The position numbers were made by a program, and so were the translations under genes. 64,000 nt of DNA from JB111 sp049856175 (GTDB taxonomy: Bacteria; Actinomycetota; Actinomycetes; Actinomycetales; Actinomycetaceae), in assembly GCF_049856175.1 (NCBI RefSeq), contig NZ_JBNDNA010000011.1, positions 62,001 through 126,000 on the forward strand, read 5' to 3'. The notes below the pieces were generated by a model that was not told where the DNA came from, ran no database searches, and saw only the letters and a program-made list of their open reading frames with translations. Of this stretch, positions 32,355 through 40,097 are shown piece by piece; the stretch's first letter is position 1, and the number at the start of each line of letters is the position of its first letter.

Positions 32355-33008
32355 ATGCTGCTCGAGAAGGAGCGCGCCGAGGTGGTGCGCGTCTGCCAGG
32401 AGATGCAACGACAGGGACTCGTGGTGGGCACCGCGGGCAACGTCTCGGTGCGGGTGGGCGACCAGGTCGTCATCTCGCCGTCGGGCATGGCCTACGAGGA
32501 CCTGGAGCCCGGCGACGTCGGGGTGCACGACCTGTCGGGCGAGCCCGTCGACGCCGCGTACGCGCCGTCGAGCGAGCTGCCGCTGCACCTGGCGGTGTAC
32601 GCGGCCACCGACGCCCGGGCGATCACCCACAACCACGCGCCGGCGTCGACGGCGCTGAGCGTGGTGGTCGACGAGGTGCCGGCGACGCACTACTACTCGT
32701 CGATGTTCGGCGGCCGCCTGCGGGTGGCGCCCTACGCGACCTTCGGCACCGACCAGCTCGCCACGAACGTGGCCGGCGCCCTCGAGGGCCGTGCGGGCGC
32801 GCTCATGGCCAACCACGGCGCGCTGACGACCGGGCCGACCCTGGCGAAGGCGTTCAGCCTCCTGCAGTACCTGGAGTACGTCTGCGAGGTGCACCTGCGG
32901 GCGATGTCCGTCGCGGGCGCGCCCGGGGCCCACGTCAAGGTGCTCAGCGACCAGCTCCTCGCCGAGGCCGGCAGCGGCCTGTCCGGCTACGGGCAGACCA
33001 GGAAGTAG
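32355..33008 (+). CDS. Class II aldolase/adducin family protein (FucA/AraD-like)
   Basis: A protein of 217 aa. The motifs GTAGNVSVRVGD, ISPSGMAYEDL, the catalytic Glu in SSELPLHLAVYA, the zinc ligands THNHAPAST and the C-terminal NHGALTTG are all present, so the enzyme should be active. Family members cleave fuculose-1-P, rhamnulose-1-P or epimerise ribulose-5-P. An AGGAGGG lies ten bases before ATG 32355; GTG 32349, two codons earlier in frame, is also possible. It is last in the operon. Together with the kinase it should yield dihydroxyacetone phosphate plus an aldehyde. Confidence 0.9.
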   Translation: MLLEKERAEVVRVCQEMQRQGLVVGTAGNVSVRVGDQVVISPSGMAYEDLEPGDVGVHDLSGEPVDAAYAPSSELPLHLAVYAATDARAITHNHAPASTALSVVVDEVPATHYYSSMFGGRLRVAPYATFGTDQLATNVAGALEGRAGALMANHGALTTGPTLAKAFSLLQYLEYVCEVHLRAMSVAGAPGAHVKVLSDQLLAEAGSGLSGYGQTRK

Positions 33009-33032
33009 TCGGGGCGCAGCCCCAGGGGCGGC

Positions 33033-33052
33033 CCCGGCCGGGAGCGGCCGGG
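33033..33052. terminator. Terminator between aldolase and prepilin peptidase genes
   Basis: CCCGGCCG (33033-33040), a GGAG tetraloop and CGGCCGGG (33045-33052) form a perfect eight-base stem 25 bases after the aldolase stop, in a convergent gap. It can act in both directions. Confidence 0.7.
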
Positions 33053-33106
33053 CACCACCCCTGTCACGGGTCGTGCCGGGCGGTGTGGGCGGGCGGGCCC
33101 GCGACG

Positions 33107-33775
33107 TCAGACCGCGAGACCGCCGGTGAGCTCCAGCCACGTCGCCAGTGCCGCGCCCAGGAGCAGCGAGGGCCCGAGCGGGACGTGGGACCGCAGGTTC
33201 GCGCGCCCCACAAGGACCGCACCGATCGAGTGCAGCCCGCCGAGGACGATGCCGAGGACCGGACCCACGGTGGCGGCGGGCACGGACAGGTAGCCCAGCC
33301 ACGCACCGATCAGCAGGAGCAGCTTGACGTCGCCGAGGCCGACCCCGCCCGGCGTGACGAGCGCGACGACGTAGAGCACGCCCGCCGGGACCAGTGACCC
33401 GGCCGCGGCCTGCATCAGTGCCGCCGGAGCTCCGGCCGTGACCGAGGCCGCCACGAGGAGCGGACCGACGACCACGGCGGCGGCCAGCAGGAGACGGTCG
33501 GGCAGCCGGTGGGTCCTGACGTCGGTCACCGCCAGCAGCACGGCGATCCCGGCGAGCCAGCCGCCCGCCGCCGCCCACAGCACGCGGGCCGCACCGGTCG
33601 CGGCACCGGCCGCGGCCCCTGGTCCGGCGTGCGGGGCCGCTGAGCCGTCCGCCGATAGCAGCGCGACGGAGGCGAGGACCGCGACCACGCCGGCAAGGCC
33701 GATCGTCGCCGGACCGACCGCGCCGAACGCCGCCGCCCTCGCCCGTCGGGCGGGAGCACCCGATGCGTCGCCCAC
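33107..33775 (-). CDS. A24-family prepilin peptidase (no methyltransferase domain)
   Basis: A protein of 222 aa with a GTG start at 33775 behind GGGGGAGG. It is almost entirely hydrophobic. The two catalytic aspartates are in AVTDVRTHRLPDRLLL and GVGLGDVKLLLLIG, the GxGDxK motif of aspartic membrane peptidases that cleave type IV prepilins and Flp pilins. The N-terminal methylase domain of full PilD is absent, as in many Actinobacteria. No pilus genes are in the window, so its substrates are elsewhere. It lies just downstream of aroE, 49 bases away. Confidence 0.88.
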   Translation of the reverse strand: MGDASGAPARRARAAAFGAVGPATIGLAGVVAVLASVALLSADGSAAPHAGPGAAAGAATGAARVLWAAAGGWLAGIAVLLAVTDVRTHRLPDRLLLAAAVVVGPLLVAASVTAGAPAALMQAAAGSLVPAGVLYVVALVTPGGVGLGDVKLLLLIGAWLGYLSVPAATVGPVLGIVLGGLHSIGAVLVGRANLRSHVPLGPSLLLGAALATWLELTGGLAV

Positions 33776-33824
33776 GTGCCACCTCCCCCTCCTCGGGCGG
33801 CGTGCGGCACGCGGCGCCCGTCCG

Positions 33825-34814
33825 TCATCTCGCGGGCGGCAGCACCGGCGGCGAGTCAGGGATCGCCGCGCCACGAGCGCGCACGGCCAGCTGGTCGAGC
33901 AGCGCGGCCCGCACGGCCACGGCGTCGGGCTGCCGCCCGGTCCACAGTCTGACCTGATCGACGGCCTGGTGCAGGAGCATTCCCCAGCCCTCGGCGACCG
34001 TGCCGCCGGACGCGGCCCACGCGGCGGCCAGGGGCGTCGGCGTCGGCCCGTAGACGACGTCGAGGAGGACCGCCTCCGGGCGGACCGCGGCCGGCACGAG
34101 CTCCGCCACCGGGTCGGCGACGCCGCGCGGGAGCGTGGACACCACGACGGCGGCTCCCGCGAGCGCGCGCGCCACCCCGGCGGTGTCGGTGAGTCGGACA
34201 TGCCCCGCCGCCAGGCCGGCGCGGTGCGCGACCGGCAGCGCGGACCCCGGACCGCCCACGTTGCGGGCGACGAACGTCAGCTCGCGCACCCCGGCGCTGC
34301 CGAGCGCCGCCACCGCCGACGAGGCGGTCGCACGGGCGCCGAGGACCACCGCCGGTCCGTCCGCCGCCGTCAGGCCCGCGTCCGCCAGCGCTCCCGCGAT
34401 GCCCGCCACGTCGGTGTTGGCGCCGACGATGAGGCCCCCGGGCTGGACGACGATGGTGTTGACGACGCCGAGGAGCCCCGCCACGGAGTCCTTGACGTCC
34501 ACCGCGCCCGCGGCCGCGAGCTTGAGCGGCATCGTCACCGACAGCCCGGCCCACGAGCTGTCGAGCCCGGACAGGACGTCCGGGAGCTGGTCGGTCGTCA
34601 CGTCCTGGAGCCCGTACGCCCAGTCGGTGAGGCCCAGGCTCGCGTACGCCGCGCGGTGGAGGGTCGGCGACAGGGAGTGGGCGACCGGGGAGCCGACGAC
34701 GGCGGCCCGCCGCCGTACGCCGGGCGCGTGGACGTCCTGGCCGACCAGGACCTCGCCGTGGCCGGTCACGACGCCCCCCGACCCGCCGTGGCCGGTCACC
34801 CCGTGGCCGGTCAC
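33825..34814 (-). CDS. aroE: Shikimate dehydrogenase
   Basis: A protein of 329 aa from GTG 34814, which overlaps the mltG stop as GTGA. It reduces 3-dehydroshikimate to shikimate with NADPH. The substrate motif VVGSPVAHSLSPTLHRAAY, SVTMPLKLAAA (catalytic Lys), GVVNTIVV and GANTDVAGIAGAL are intact, as is the C-terminal WGMLLHQAVDQVRLWTG. The nucleotide loop reads VLGARATASSAVAAL instead of GGAGGA-type. The first 30 residues hold a thrice-repeated VTGHG, each with an in-frame GTG, so the true start is uncertain by up to about 16 codons. It is separate from the aroC-aroKB cluster. Confidence 0.92.
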   Translation of the reverse strand: MTGHGVTGHGGSGGVVTGHGEVLVGQDVHAPGVRRRAAVVGSPVAHSLSPTLHRAAYASLGLTDWAYGLQDVTTDQLPDVLSGLDSSWAGLSVTMPLKLAAAGAVDVKDSVAGLLGVVNTIVVQPGGLIVGANTDVAGIAGALADAGLTAADGPAVVLGARATASSAVAALGSAGVRELTFVARNVGGPGSALPVAHRAGLAAGHVRLTDTAGVARALAGAAVVVSTLPRGVADPVAELVPAAVRPEAVLLDVVYGPTPTPLAAAWAASGGTVAEGWGMLLHQAVDQVRLWTGRQPDAVAVRAALLDQLAVRARGAAIPDSPPVLPPAR

Positions 34815-35983
34815 GACGACGGGTTCTCGGCCTGCCACTCGCGCAGCAGCTGGACGTTCTCGTTCTGCTCCTCCAGCGTGGAGGCGAACAGGGTCTCGCC
34901 GGTGTCGAGGTTGACCGTGACGAAGTAGAGCCAGTCGCCCTCGGCGGGGTCGAGGACAGCAGCGATCGAGGTGTCGCCGGGCGACCCGATCGGGGTGGGC
35001 GGCAGGCCCGGGTGGACGTACGTGTTGTACGGGTTGTCCGGGTTGGCCGTGTCGTCAGAGGTCGGCATGCCGCCGGTCTCACCCATGCCGTACAGGACCG
35101 TGGAGTCCATCCCGAGCATCCCGTTGGTCTCCGTGGTGTCGTTCAGGCGGTTCTCGATGACCGTGGCGACCTGCGGCATGTACTCGTCGATGTTGACCTC
35201 GCGCTCGACGATCGAGGCCCGCGTGAGCACGGACTGCCAGTCCTCCTCCGGGACGCCGAGCTGCTGGAGCCGGTCGACCTGGAAGGTCACCATCTCGGCG
35301 AGGACCTCCTCCGCCGTCGTGTCCGGCTCGAACGCGTAGGTCGCCGGACCGAACCAGCCCTCGGACTCGCCCTCGGCCACCTCGGGCAGCCCGATCGCCT
35401 CGGCGTCGGCGGCCGCCTCGGCGACCTCCTCGACCTCGATCTCGAGGTTGCCGGCCACCCGCTCGACCACCTGGTCGCGGGTGAAACCCTCGGGGATGGT
35501 CATGGTGATCTCGTTGCGGCTGGCCGGGTCGAGCAGCGCCGCCACGGCGTCCTCCGCCCGCATCTCCTCCAGCAGGGTGTAGGTCCCCGGCTGGATGCCG
35601 CCGGAGTCGGGGTTGTTCGCGTAGGCGTCGGTGAAGGCGCGCTCGGACGCGACGACCCCGGCCTCGACGAGCGTCGAGGCGATCTCCGTGCCGGAGGCGC
35701 CGATCGGGATCGTCACGTCGACCTCGTCGCTGCCGGGTCCGGGAAAGTCCTCGGCGCTCGTGTCGGGCCGGAACCCGAGCATGTCGCGGACCTGCGGCAG
35801 GGCGAACCAGGCGACGGCGGCGAGGGCGAGCGCGGTGAGCACGACGACGACGACGGACCGGGTGCGACGCCTCCTGCGGCGCCTGCGCGCCTCCTCCTGC
35901 GCACGCACCTCGCGGCGCGAGGCCCGGACCGCCCCCTCGGGTTCCGCCGGGCTGTCGGCCACCTCGTCGAACAGGTCGCTCAT
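34811..35983 (-). CDS. mltG: Endolytic murein transglycosylase MltG (YceG-like)
   Basis: A protein of 390 aa. It cuts nascent peptidoglycan strands in the membrane and sets glycan length. A cytoplasmic basic stretch (RRRRRRRT region) precedes one membrane segment at about residues 44-65 (SVVVVVLTALALAAVAWFAL). The LysM-like and catalytic regions follow, with the catalytic Glu in ASIVEREVNIDEYMPQVA and the conserved GMLGMDSTVLYGMGE and YNTYVHPGLPPTPIGSPG blocks. ATG 35983 overlaps the ruvX stop (ATGA) and has an AAGGAG Shine-Dalgarno. The order alaS-ruvX-mltG-aroE is conserved in many Actinobacteria. Confidence 0.95.
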   Translation of the reverse strand: MSDLFDEVADSPAEPEGAVRASRREVRAQEEARRRRRRRRTRSVVVVVLTALALAAVAWFALPQVRDMLGFRPDTSAEDFPGPGSDEVDVTIPIGASGTEIASTLVEAGVVASERAFTDAYANNPDSGGIQPGTYTLLEEMRAEDAVAALLDPASRNEITMTIPEGFTRDQVVERVAGNLEIEVEEVAEAAADAEAIGLPEVAEGESEGWFGPATYAFEPDTTAEEVLAEMVTFQVDRLQQLGVPEEDWQSVLTRASIVEREVNIDEYMPQVATVIENRLNDTTETNGMLGMDSTVLYGMGETGGMPTSDDTANPDNPYNTYVHPGLPPTPIGSPGDTSIAAVLDPAEGDWLYFVTVNLDTGETLFASTLEEQNENVQLLREWQAENPSS

Positions 35984-36480
35984 CGGGAAGTCTCCTTCGG
36001 CGCTCGGGGGGTGACCGGGCGGCCTGCGGGCCTTCCGGTCGCGCGCTCGGCGTCCAGTGCGCTCTCGAGGATGAGCACGGCCGCGACCTGGTCGACGACC
36101 TCGCGGTGCCGCCGCCCCGGGCGGCCGCTGGCGTGCATGGCGCGGTGCGCGGACGTGCTCGTCAGGCGCTCGTCGACGAGGCGGACGGCGACGTCGGGGC
36201 TCGTGGCGGCGATGACGCCGGCGAGCGTGGCGGCGTAGTCGGTGGCGGCGCGCGCGGAGGCCCGCACCTTGCCGTCCATGCTCCGCGGCAGACCGACGAC
36301 GACCTCGATCGCGCCGGTCTCCTCGGTCAGGCGCGCGATCTCGAGCTGGTCGGCGCCACCGGCGTCGCGTGCGAGCGTGGCGACGGGACTCGCGAGCACG
36401 CCGTCAGGGTCGCACCGGGCGACGCCGACGCGGACCGTGCCCACGTCGACGCCGATCCGCACCCCGCGGCGCAGCGTCAT
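35980..36480 (-). CDS. ruvX: RuvX/YqgF-type putative Holliday junction resolvase
   Basis: A protein of 166 aa, RNase H-like fold. The first catalytic Asp is in RIGVDVGTVRVGVARCDPDG, with VVGLPRSMDGK and VRLVDERLTSTSAH (Glu) and VVDQVAAVLILESALD (Asp) completing the site. YqgF proteins process 16S rRNA ends or branched DNA. ATG 36480 overlaps the alaS stop and the gene's own stop overlaps mltG, both as ATGA. The C-terminal 20 residues are Arg/Pro-rich. Confidence 0.95.
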   Translation of the reverse strand: MTLRRGVRIGVDVGTVRVGVARCDPDGVLASPVATLARDAGGADQLEIARLTEETGAIEVVVGLPRSMDGKVRASARAATDYAATLAGVIAATSPDVAVRLVDERLTSTSAHRAMHASGRPGRRHREVVDQVAAVLILESALDAERATGRPAGRPVTPRAPKETSR

Positions 36481-39158
36481 GCGCGGCCCAACGCCGCGCG
36501 GACGGCCGCGAGCGCGGCCGGGACGGCGGAGGCGTCCGTGCCGCCGCCCTGCGCCACGTCGTCCTTGCCTCCGCCACCACCGCCGAGCTCGCCCGACGCG
36601 GTGCGCACGAGCTGCCCGGCGCGTGCGCCGGCGTCGCGCGCGGCCCGGTTGGTCGCGACGACCACGAGCGGTCGGTCGTTCGCCGTGCCGACGAGGGCGA
36701 CGACCAGGCCCCGGGACTCCCCCGCCCGGCCCCGCACGTCGAGCGCGAGGGTGCGCAGGTCGTCCGCGCCGGAGACGGCGCCGAGGTCCGCTGCCACGAG
36801 CGTGAGGTCCCCGACCTGCTCGCCCGCGTCGAGGAGGTCCCCGCCACGGCGCAGAAGCTCGGCCTGCTGGAGCGCGGCCAGCTGCTTCTCGGCGCCCTTG
36901 AGCCTGGTCATGAGCGACCCGACGCGGTCGATGAGCTCATCCGGGCGGGAGCCGACGAGCTGGCCGAGCTGGGAGACGATCGCCTTCTCGCGCGCCTGGT
37001 TCTGGTAGGCGCCTGCGCCGACGAGCGCATCCACCCGGCGCACGCCCGAGCCGATCGAGGCCTCCCCCAGCACGGTGACGAGCCCGAGGCTGCCGGTGCG
37101 GTCGACGTGCGTGCCGGCGCACAGCTCCCTGGACCAGTCGCCGCCGATCGAGACCACACGCACCTGGTCCCCGTACTTCTCGCCGAACAGCGCGACCGCG
37201 CCGGACTCTCGGGCGGCGTCGAGGCTCATGGTCTCGTCGGTGACGTCGAGGTCCTCGGTGAGACGCTCGTTGACGCGGCCCTCGATGTCGCCGAGCACGG
37301 CGGCGTCGACCGCCGAGCCGTGGCGGAAGTCGAAGCGCACGCGCGACGGCGAGTTCTCCGAGCCGGCCTGCGTGGCCTGCTCCCCGAGGTGCTCGTGCAG
37401 CGCCTTGTGGATCATGTGGGTCGCGGTGTGTGCGCGCGCGATGTGCCGGCGGCGCTCGGTGTCGATCGCGGCGTGCACGCCCTCGTCGAGGGTGACGGTG
37501 CCCTCGGTGAGGGCTCCGCGGTGGACGGTCAGGCCCTTGACGGGCTGCTGGACGTCCGCGACGTCGACGACCCCGCCGCCGACGAGCCGGATCTCGCCCT
37601 GGTCGGCCAGCTGGCCACCCTGCTCGGCCCAGAACGGGGTGCGGTCCAGGACGAGCTCGACGTCGGCGGGCGCACTCGCCGTGGGTGCCGGCTCGCCGTC
37701 GACGAGAAGACCGACGACCCGGCCCTCGGCCTCGGCCTCGTGGTAGCCGAGGAAGTCCACCGGAGCACCGAGGGAGGCGAGGATCTCGTTGTACCGGGCC
37801 GTGTCGACGTGGCCGGACTTCTTCGCGAGCGCGTCGGCGCGGGCGCGCTGACGCTGCTCGCCCATGAGGGTGCGGAACCCCTCCTCGTCGACGGACACGC
37901 CCTGCTCGGCGGCCATCTCGAGGGTGAGGTCGATGGGGAACCCGTACGTGTCGTGCAGGGCGAACGCGTCGTCGCCGGACAGCCGCGCCGCCGTGGGGCC
38001 GCCGCGCTCCTTGGCACGCGTGACCGCCGTGTCGAGGATCGTCGTGCCCGAGGCGAGCGTGCGGAGGAAGGAGTCCTCCTCGCCGTAGGCGATGTCACTG
38101 ATCTGACCGAAGCCGGCCTCGAGCTCGGGGTAGGTCTCCTTCATCGCGTCGAGGGAGACGGGCAGCAGCTCCGGGAGGGTCGCCTCCTCGACGCCGAGCA
38201 GGCGCACAGAGCGCACGGCGCGGCGGATGAGGCGGCGCAGCACGTAGCCGCGGCCGTCGTTGCCGGGGCGCACACCGTCGCCGATGAGCATGAGCGCGGA
38301 GCGGACGTGGTCGGCCACGACGCGCAGGCGGACGTCATCCTCGGCGTCCGCGCCGTACCGGCGGCCGGTCAGCTCCTCGGTGCGCGCGATGACCGGGAAG
38401 ACCTGGTCGGTCTCGTAGAGGTTGTTCTTGCCCTGGAGCAGGTAGGCCATGCGCTCGAGGCCGGCCCCGGTGTCGATCGACTTGCTGTCGAGCTCGCCGA
38501 GGAGCGGGTAGTCCTTGCCCTGGCCGGGGCCGCGGAGGAACTGGTCGAAGACGAGGTTCCAGAACTCCAGGTAGCGGTCGCCGCCCGGGTCGACCGAGCC
38601 ACCCTCGGCCTCCGGGCCGAACTCCGGCCCGCGGTCGTAGTGCCACTCGGCGCACGGGCCGGCGGGGCCGGGCTGACCGGTGTCCCAGAAGTTCTCCTCG
38701 CGCGGGAGACGCACGATGTGCTCGGGGTCCAGGCCGATCACGGACGTGAGGTGGTGAAGGGCGGCCGCGTCCTCGTCCCAGACCGTCACCCACATGCGGT
38801 CGCCGTCGAGCCCGAGTCCCCGCTCGGCGTCCGTGATGAACTCCCAGGCGAGGTCGATCGCCCCCTCCTTGAAGTAGTCCCCGAACGAGAAGTTGCCGGC
38901 CATCTGGAAGAACGTGCCGTGGCGCGTCGTGCGGCCGACGTTCTCGATGTCGTTGGTGCGGATGCACTTCTGCACCGAGGAGATGCGGGGGTGCGGCGCC
39001 TTCTCCGTACCGACGATGTACGGGATGAACGGCACCATCCCGGCGATCGTGAACAGCAGCGACGGGTCCGGCGAGACGAGCGAGGCCGAGGGGACGACCT
39101 CATGACCGTGCCGGGCGAAGTGCTCGTTCCAACGGCGGTGGATCTCGGCGGTGCGCAT
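36477..39158 (-). CDS. alaS: Alanyl-tRNA synthetase
   Basis: A protein of 893 aa. It charges tRNA-Ala and edits mischarged Ser/Gly. ATG 39158 (MRTAEIHRRWNEHFARHGHE) is chosen over a longer in-frame start because AlaRS begins at this helix. Class II motifs RHGTFFQMAGNFSFGDYF and GAGLERMAYLLQG are clear. The editing domain zinc ligands are in HTATHMIHKALHEHLGE and CAGTHVDRTGSLG. The C-terminal C-Ala domain has a GGGGGGKDD-like Gly loop (GELGGGGGGKDDVAQGGG). It is co-transcribed with ruvX, mltG and aroE. Confidence 0.97.
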   Translation of the reverse strand: MRTAEIHRRWNEHFARHGHEVVPSASLVSPDPSLLFTIAGMVPFIPYIVGTEKAPHPRISSVQKCIRTNDIENVGRTTRHGTFFQMAGNFSFGDYFKEGAIDLAWEFITDAERGLGLDGDRMWVTVWDEDAAALHHLTSVIGLDPEHIVRLPREENFWDTGQPGPAGPCAEWHYDRGPEFGPEAEGGSVDPGGDRYLEFWNLVFDQFLRGPGQGKDYPLLGELDSKSIDTGAGLERMAYLLQGKNNLYETDQVFPVIARTEELTGRRYGADAEDDVRLRVVADHVRSALMLIGDGVRPGNDGRGYVLRRLIRRAVRSVRLLGVEEATLPELLPVSLDAMKETYPELEAGFGQISDIAYGEEDSFLRTLASGTTILDTAVTRAKERGGPTAARLSGDDAFALHDTYGFPIDLTLEMAAEQGVSVDEEGFRTLMGEQRQRARADALAKKSGHVDTARYNEILASLGAPVDFLGYHEAEAEGRVVGLLVDGEPAPTASAPADVELVLDRTPFWAEQGGQLADQGEIRLVGGGVVDVADVQQPVKGLTVHRGALTEGTVTLDEGVHAAIDTERRRHIARAHTATHMIHKALHEHLGEQATQAGSENSPSRVRFDFRHGSAVDAAVLGDIEGRVNERLTEDLDVTDETMSLDAARESGAVALFGEKYGDQVRVVSIGGDWSRELCAGTHVDRTGSLGLVTVLGEASIGSGVRRVDALVGAGAYQNQAREKAIVSQLGQLVGSRPDELIDRVGSLMTRLKGAEKQLAALQQAELLRRGGDLLDAGEQVGDLTLVAADLGAVSGADDLRTLALDVRGRAGESRGLVVALVGTANDRPLVVVATNRAARDAGARAGQLVRTASGELGGGGGGKDDVAQGGGTDASAVPAALAAVRAALGRA

Positions 39159-39288
39159 CGGTCCTCTTCGGCGGTTCGGGGGGCGTCCGCAGACCGGACG
39201 GGGCCGGGCGGCTCGGGGCAGACTATCGCGCCGAGACGCGATCGTTACCAATCGGCGTTCTGGCTGATCCGGAGCCCGGTTGAGATGC

Positions 39289-39322
39289 CTGCGCCCCGAT
39301 CACCTTCGTGACCGGGGCGCAG
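39289..39322 (-). terminator. Strong terminator of rpsD
   Basis: Arms 39289-39303 and 39308-39322 make a 15-base stem with one mismatch and a four-base loop (GAAG on the transcribed strand). It begins 13 bases after the rpsD stop on the minus strand and separates rpsD from alaS. The arms are CTGCGCCCCGATCAC and GTGACCGGGGCGCAG. Confidence 0.8.
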
Positions 39323-39334
39323 CGCGGGGGTGGA

Positions 39335-39958
39335 TCAGCGCGAGTAGTACTCGACGACGAGCTGGACGTCGCAGGTCACGGGGACCTCGGGGCGGGCCGG
39401 GCGGCGCTTGAGCTCGGCGCGCAGCTTCTCGAGCTGGACGTCGAGGTAGGGCGGCAGCTCCGGGAGCACGTCGCGGTGCCCGCCGGCGGCGGCCACCTGG
39501 AACGGCGTCGTCGTCTGCGAACGGGGCTTGACCTGGATGACCGAGCCGGGCTGCACGCGGAACGACGGGCGGTCGACGATCTTGCCGTCGACGAGGATGT
39601 GGCGGTGCGAGACGGCCTGGCGGGCCTGCGCGGTGGTGCGCGCGAAGCCGGAGCGCAGGACGAGGGCGTCGAGACGCATCTCGAGCAGCTCGACGAGGGA
39701 CTCACCGGTCATGCCTGGCTCGCGGCGGGCCTCCTCGAAGACCCGGACCATCTGGGCCTCGCGGAGCCCGTACTGGGCGCGCAGGCGCTGCTTCTCCTTG
39801 AGCCGGACGGAGTAGTCCGAGTCCTGGCGGCGGCGGGCGCGGCCGTGCTCGCCGGGGCCGTAGGGGCGCTTGTCGAAGTACTTCTGCGCCTTGGGGGTCA
39901 GGGCGATGCCGAGGGCGCGCGAGAGGCGCACCTGACGGCGGGTACGGCTGGGGGCCAT
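39335..39958 (-). CDS. rpsD: 30S ribosomal protein S4 (zinc-free form)
   Basis: A protein of 207 aa. S4 is a primary 16S rRNA binding protein. It begins MAPSRTRRQVRLSRALGIAL and has KRPYGPGEHGRARRR, the S4 RNA-binding domain RLDALVLRSGFARTTAQARQ and the end CDVQLVVEYYSR. The N-terminal zinc-ribbon cysteines of the C+ form are absent, so this is the zinc-independent variant. It is a single gene here, away from the alpha operon, between alaS and rarA. Autogenous control by its 5' leader (39959-40061) is possible but no pseudoknot was checked. Confidence 0.96.
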   Translation of the reverse strand: MAPSRTRRQVRLSRALGIALTPKAQKYFDKRPYGPGEHGRARRRQDSDYSVRLKEKQRLRAQYGLREAQMVRVFEEARREPGMTGESLVELLEMRLDALVLRSGFARTTAQARQAVSHRHILVDGKIVDRPSFRVQPGSVIQVKPRSQTTTPFQVAAAGGHRDVLPELPPYLDVQLEKLRAELKRRPARPEVPVTCDVQLVVEYYSR

Positions 39959-40061
39959 GCGGATTCCTTACTCGTGTCACGACCGAACGGCGCTGCGCCG
40001 TCGGTGTGGGGTCGACCGTGGTGGCCGGCTGGTGCCGGCGGTGGCCAGGACCCCAGGAGCG

Positions 40062-40080
40062 CCTGCGCCGGTGGCGCAGG
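40062..40080 (-). terminator. Terminator of rarA
   Basis: CCTGCGCC (40062-40069), a three-base loop and GGCGCAGG (40073-40080) form a perfect eight-base stem 17 bases after the rarA stop on the minus strand. It separates rarA from rpsD. Confidence 0.7.
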
Positions 40081-40097
40081 ACAACCTCAGCAGGGTA

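Noticed and set aside
26371..33008. Very long plus-strand open frames overlapping prpD-prpC and the sugar operon in another frame
   Set aside because: They are Arg/Gly/Pro-rich shadows caused by high GC; the prp and sugar genes in the correct frame have full family motifs. Only the in-frame C-terminal part (class II aldolase) is real.
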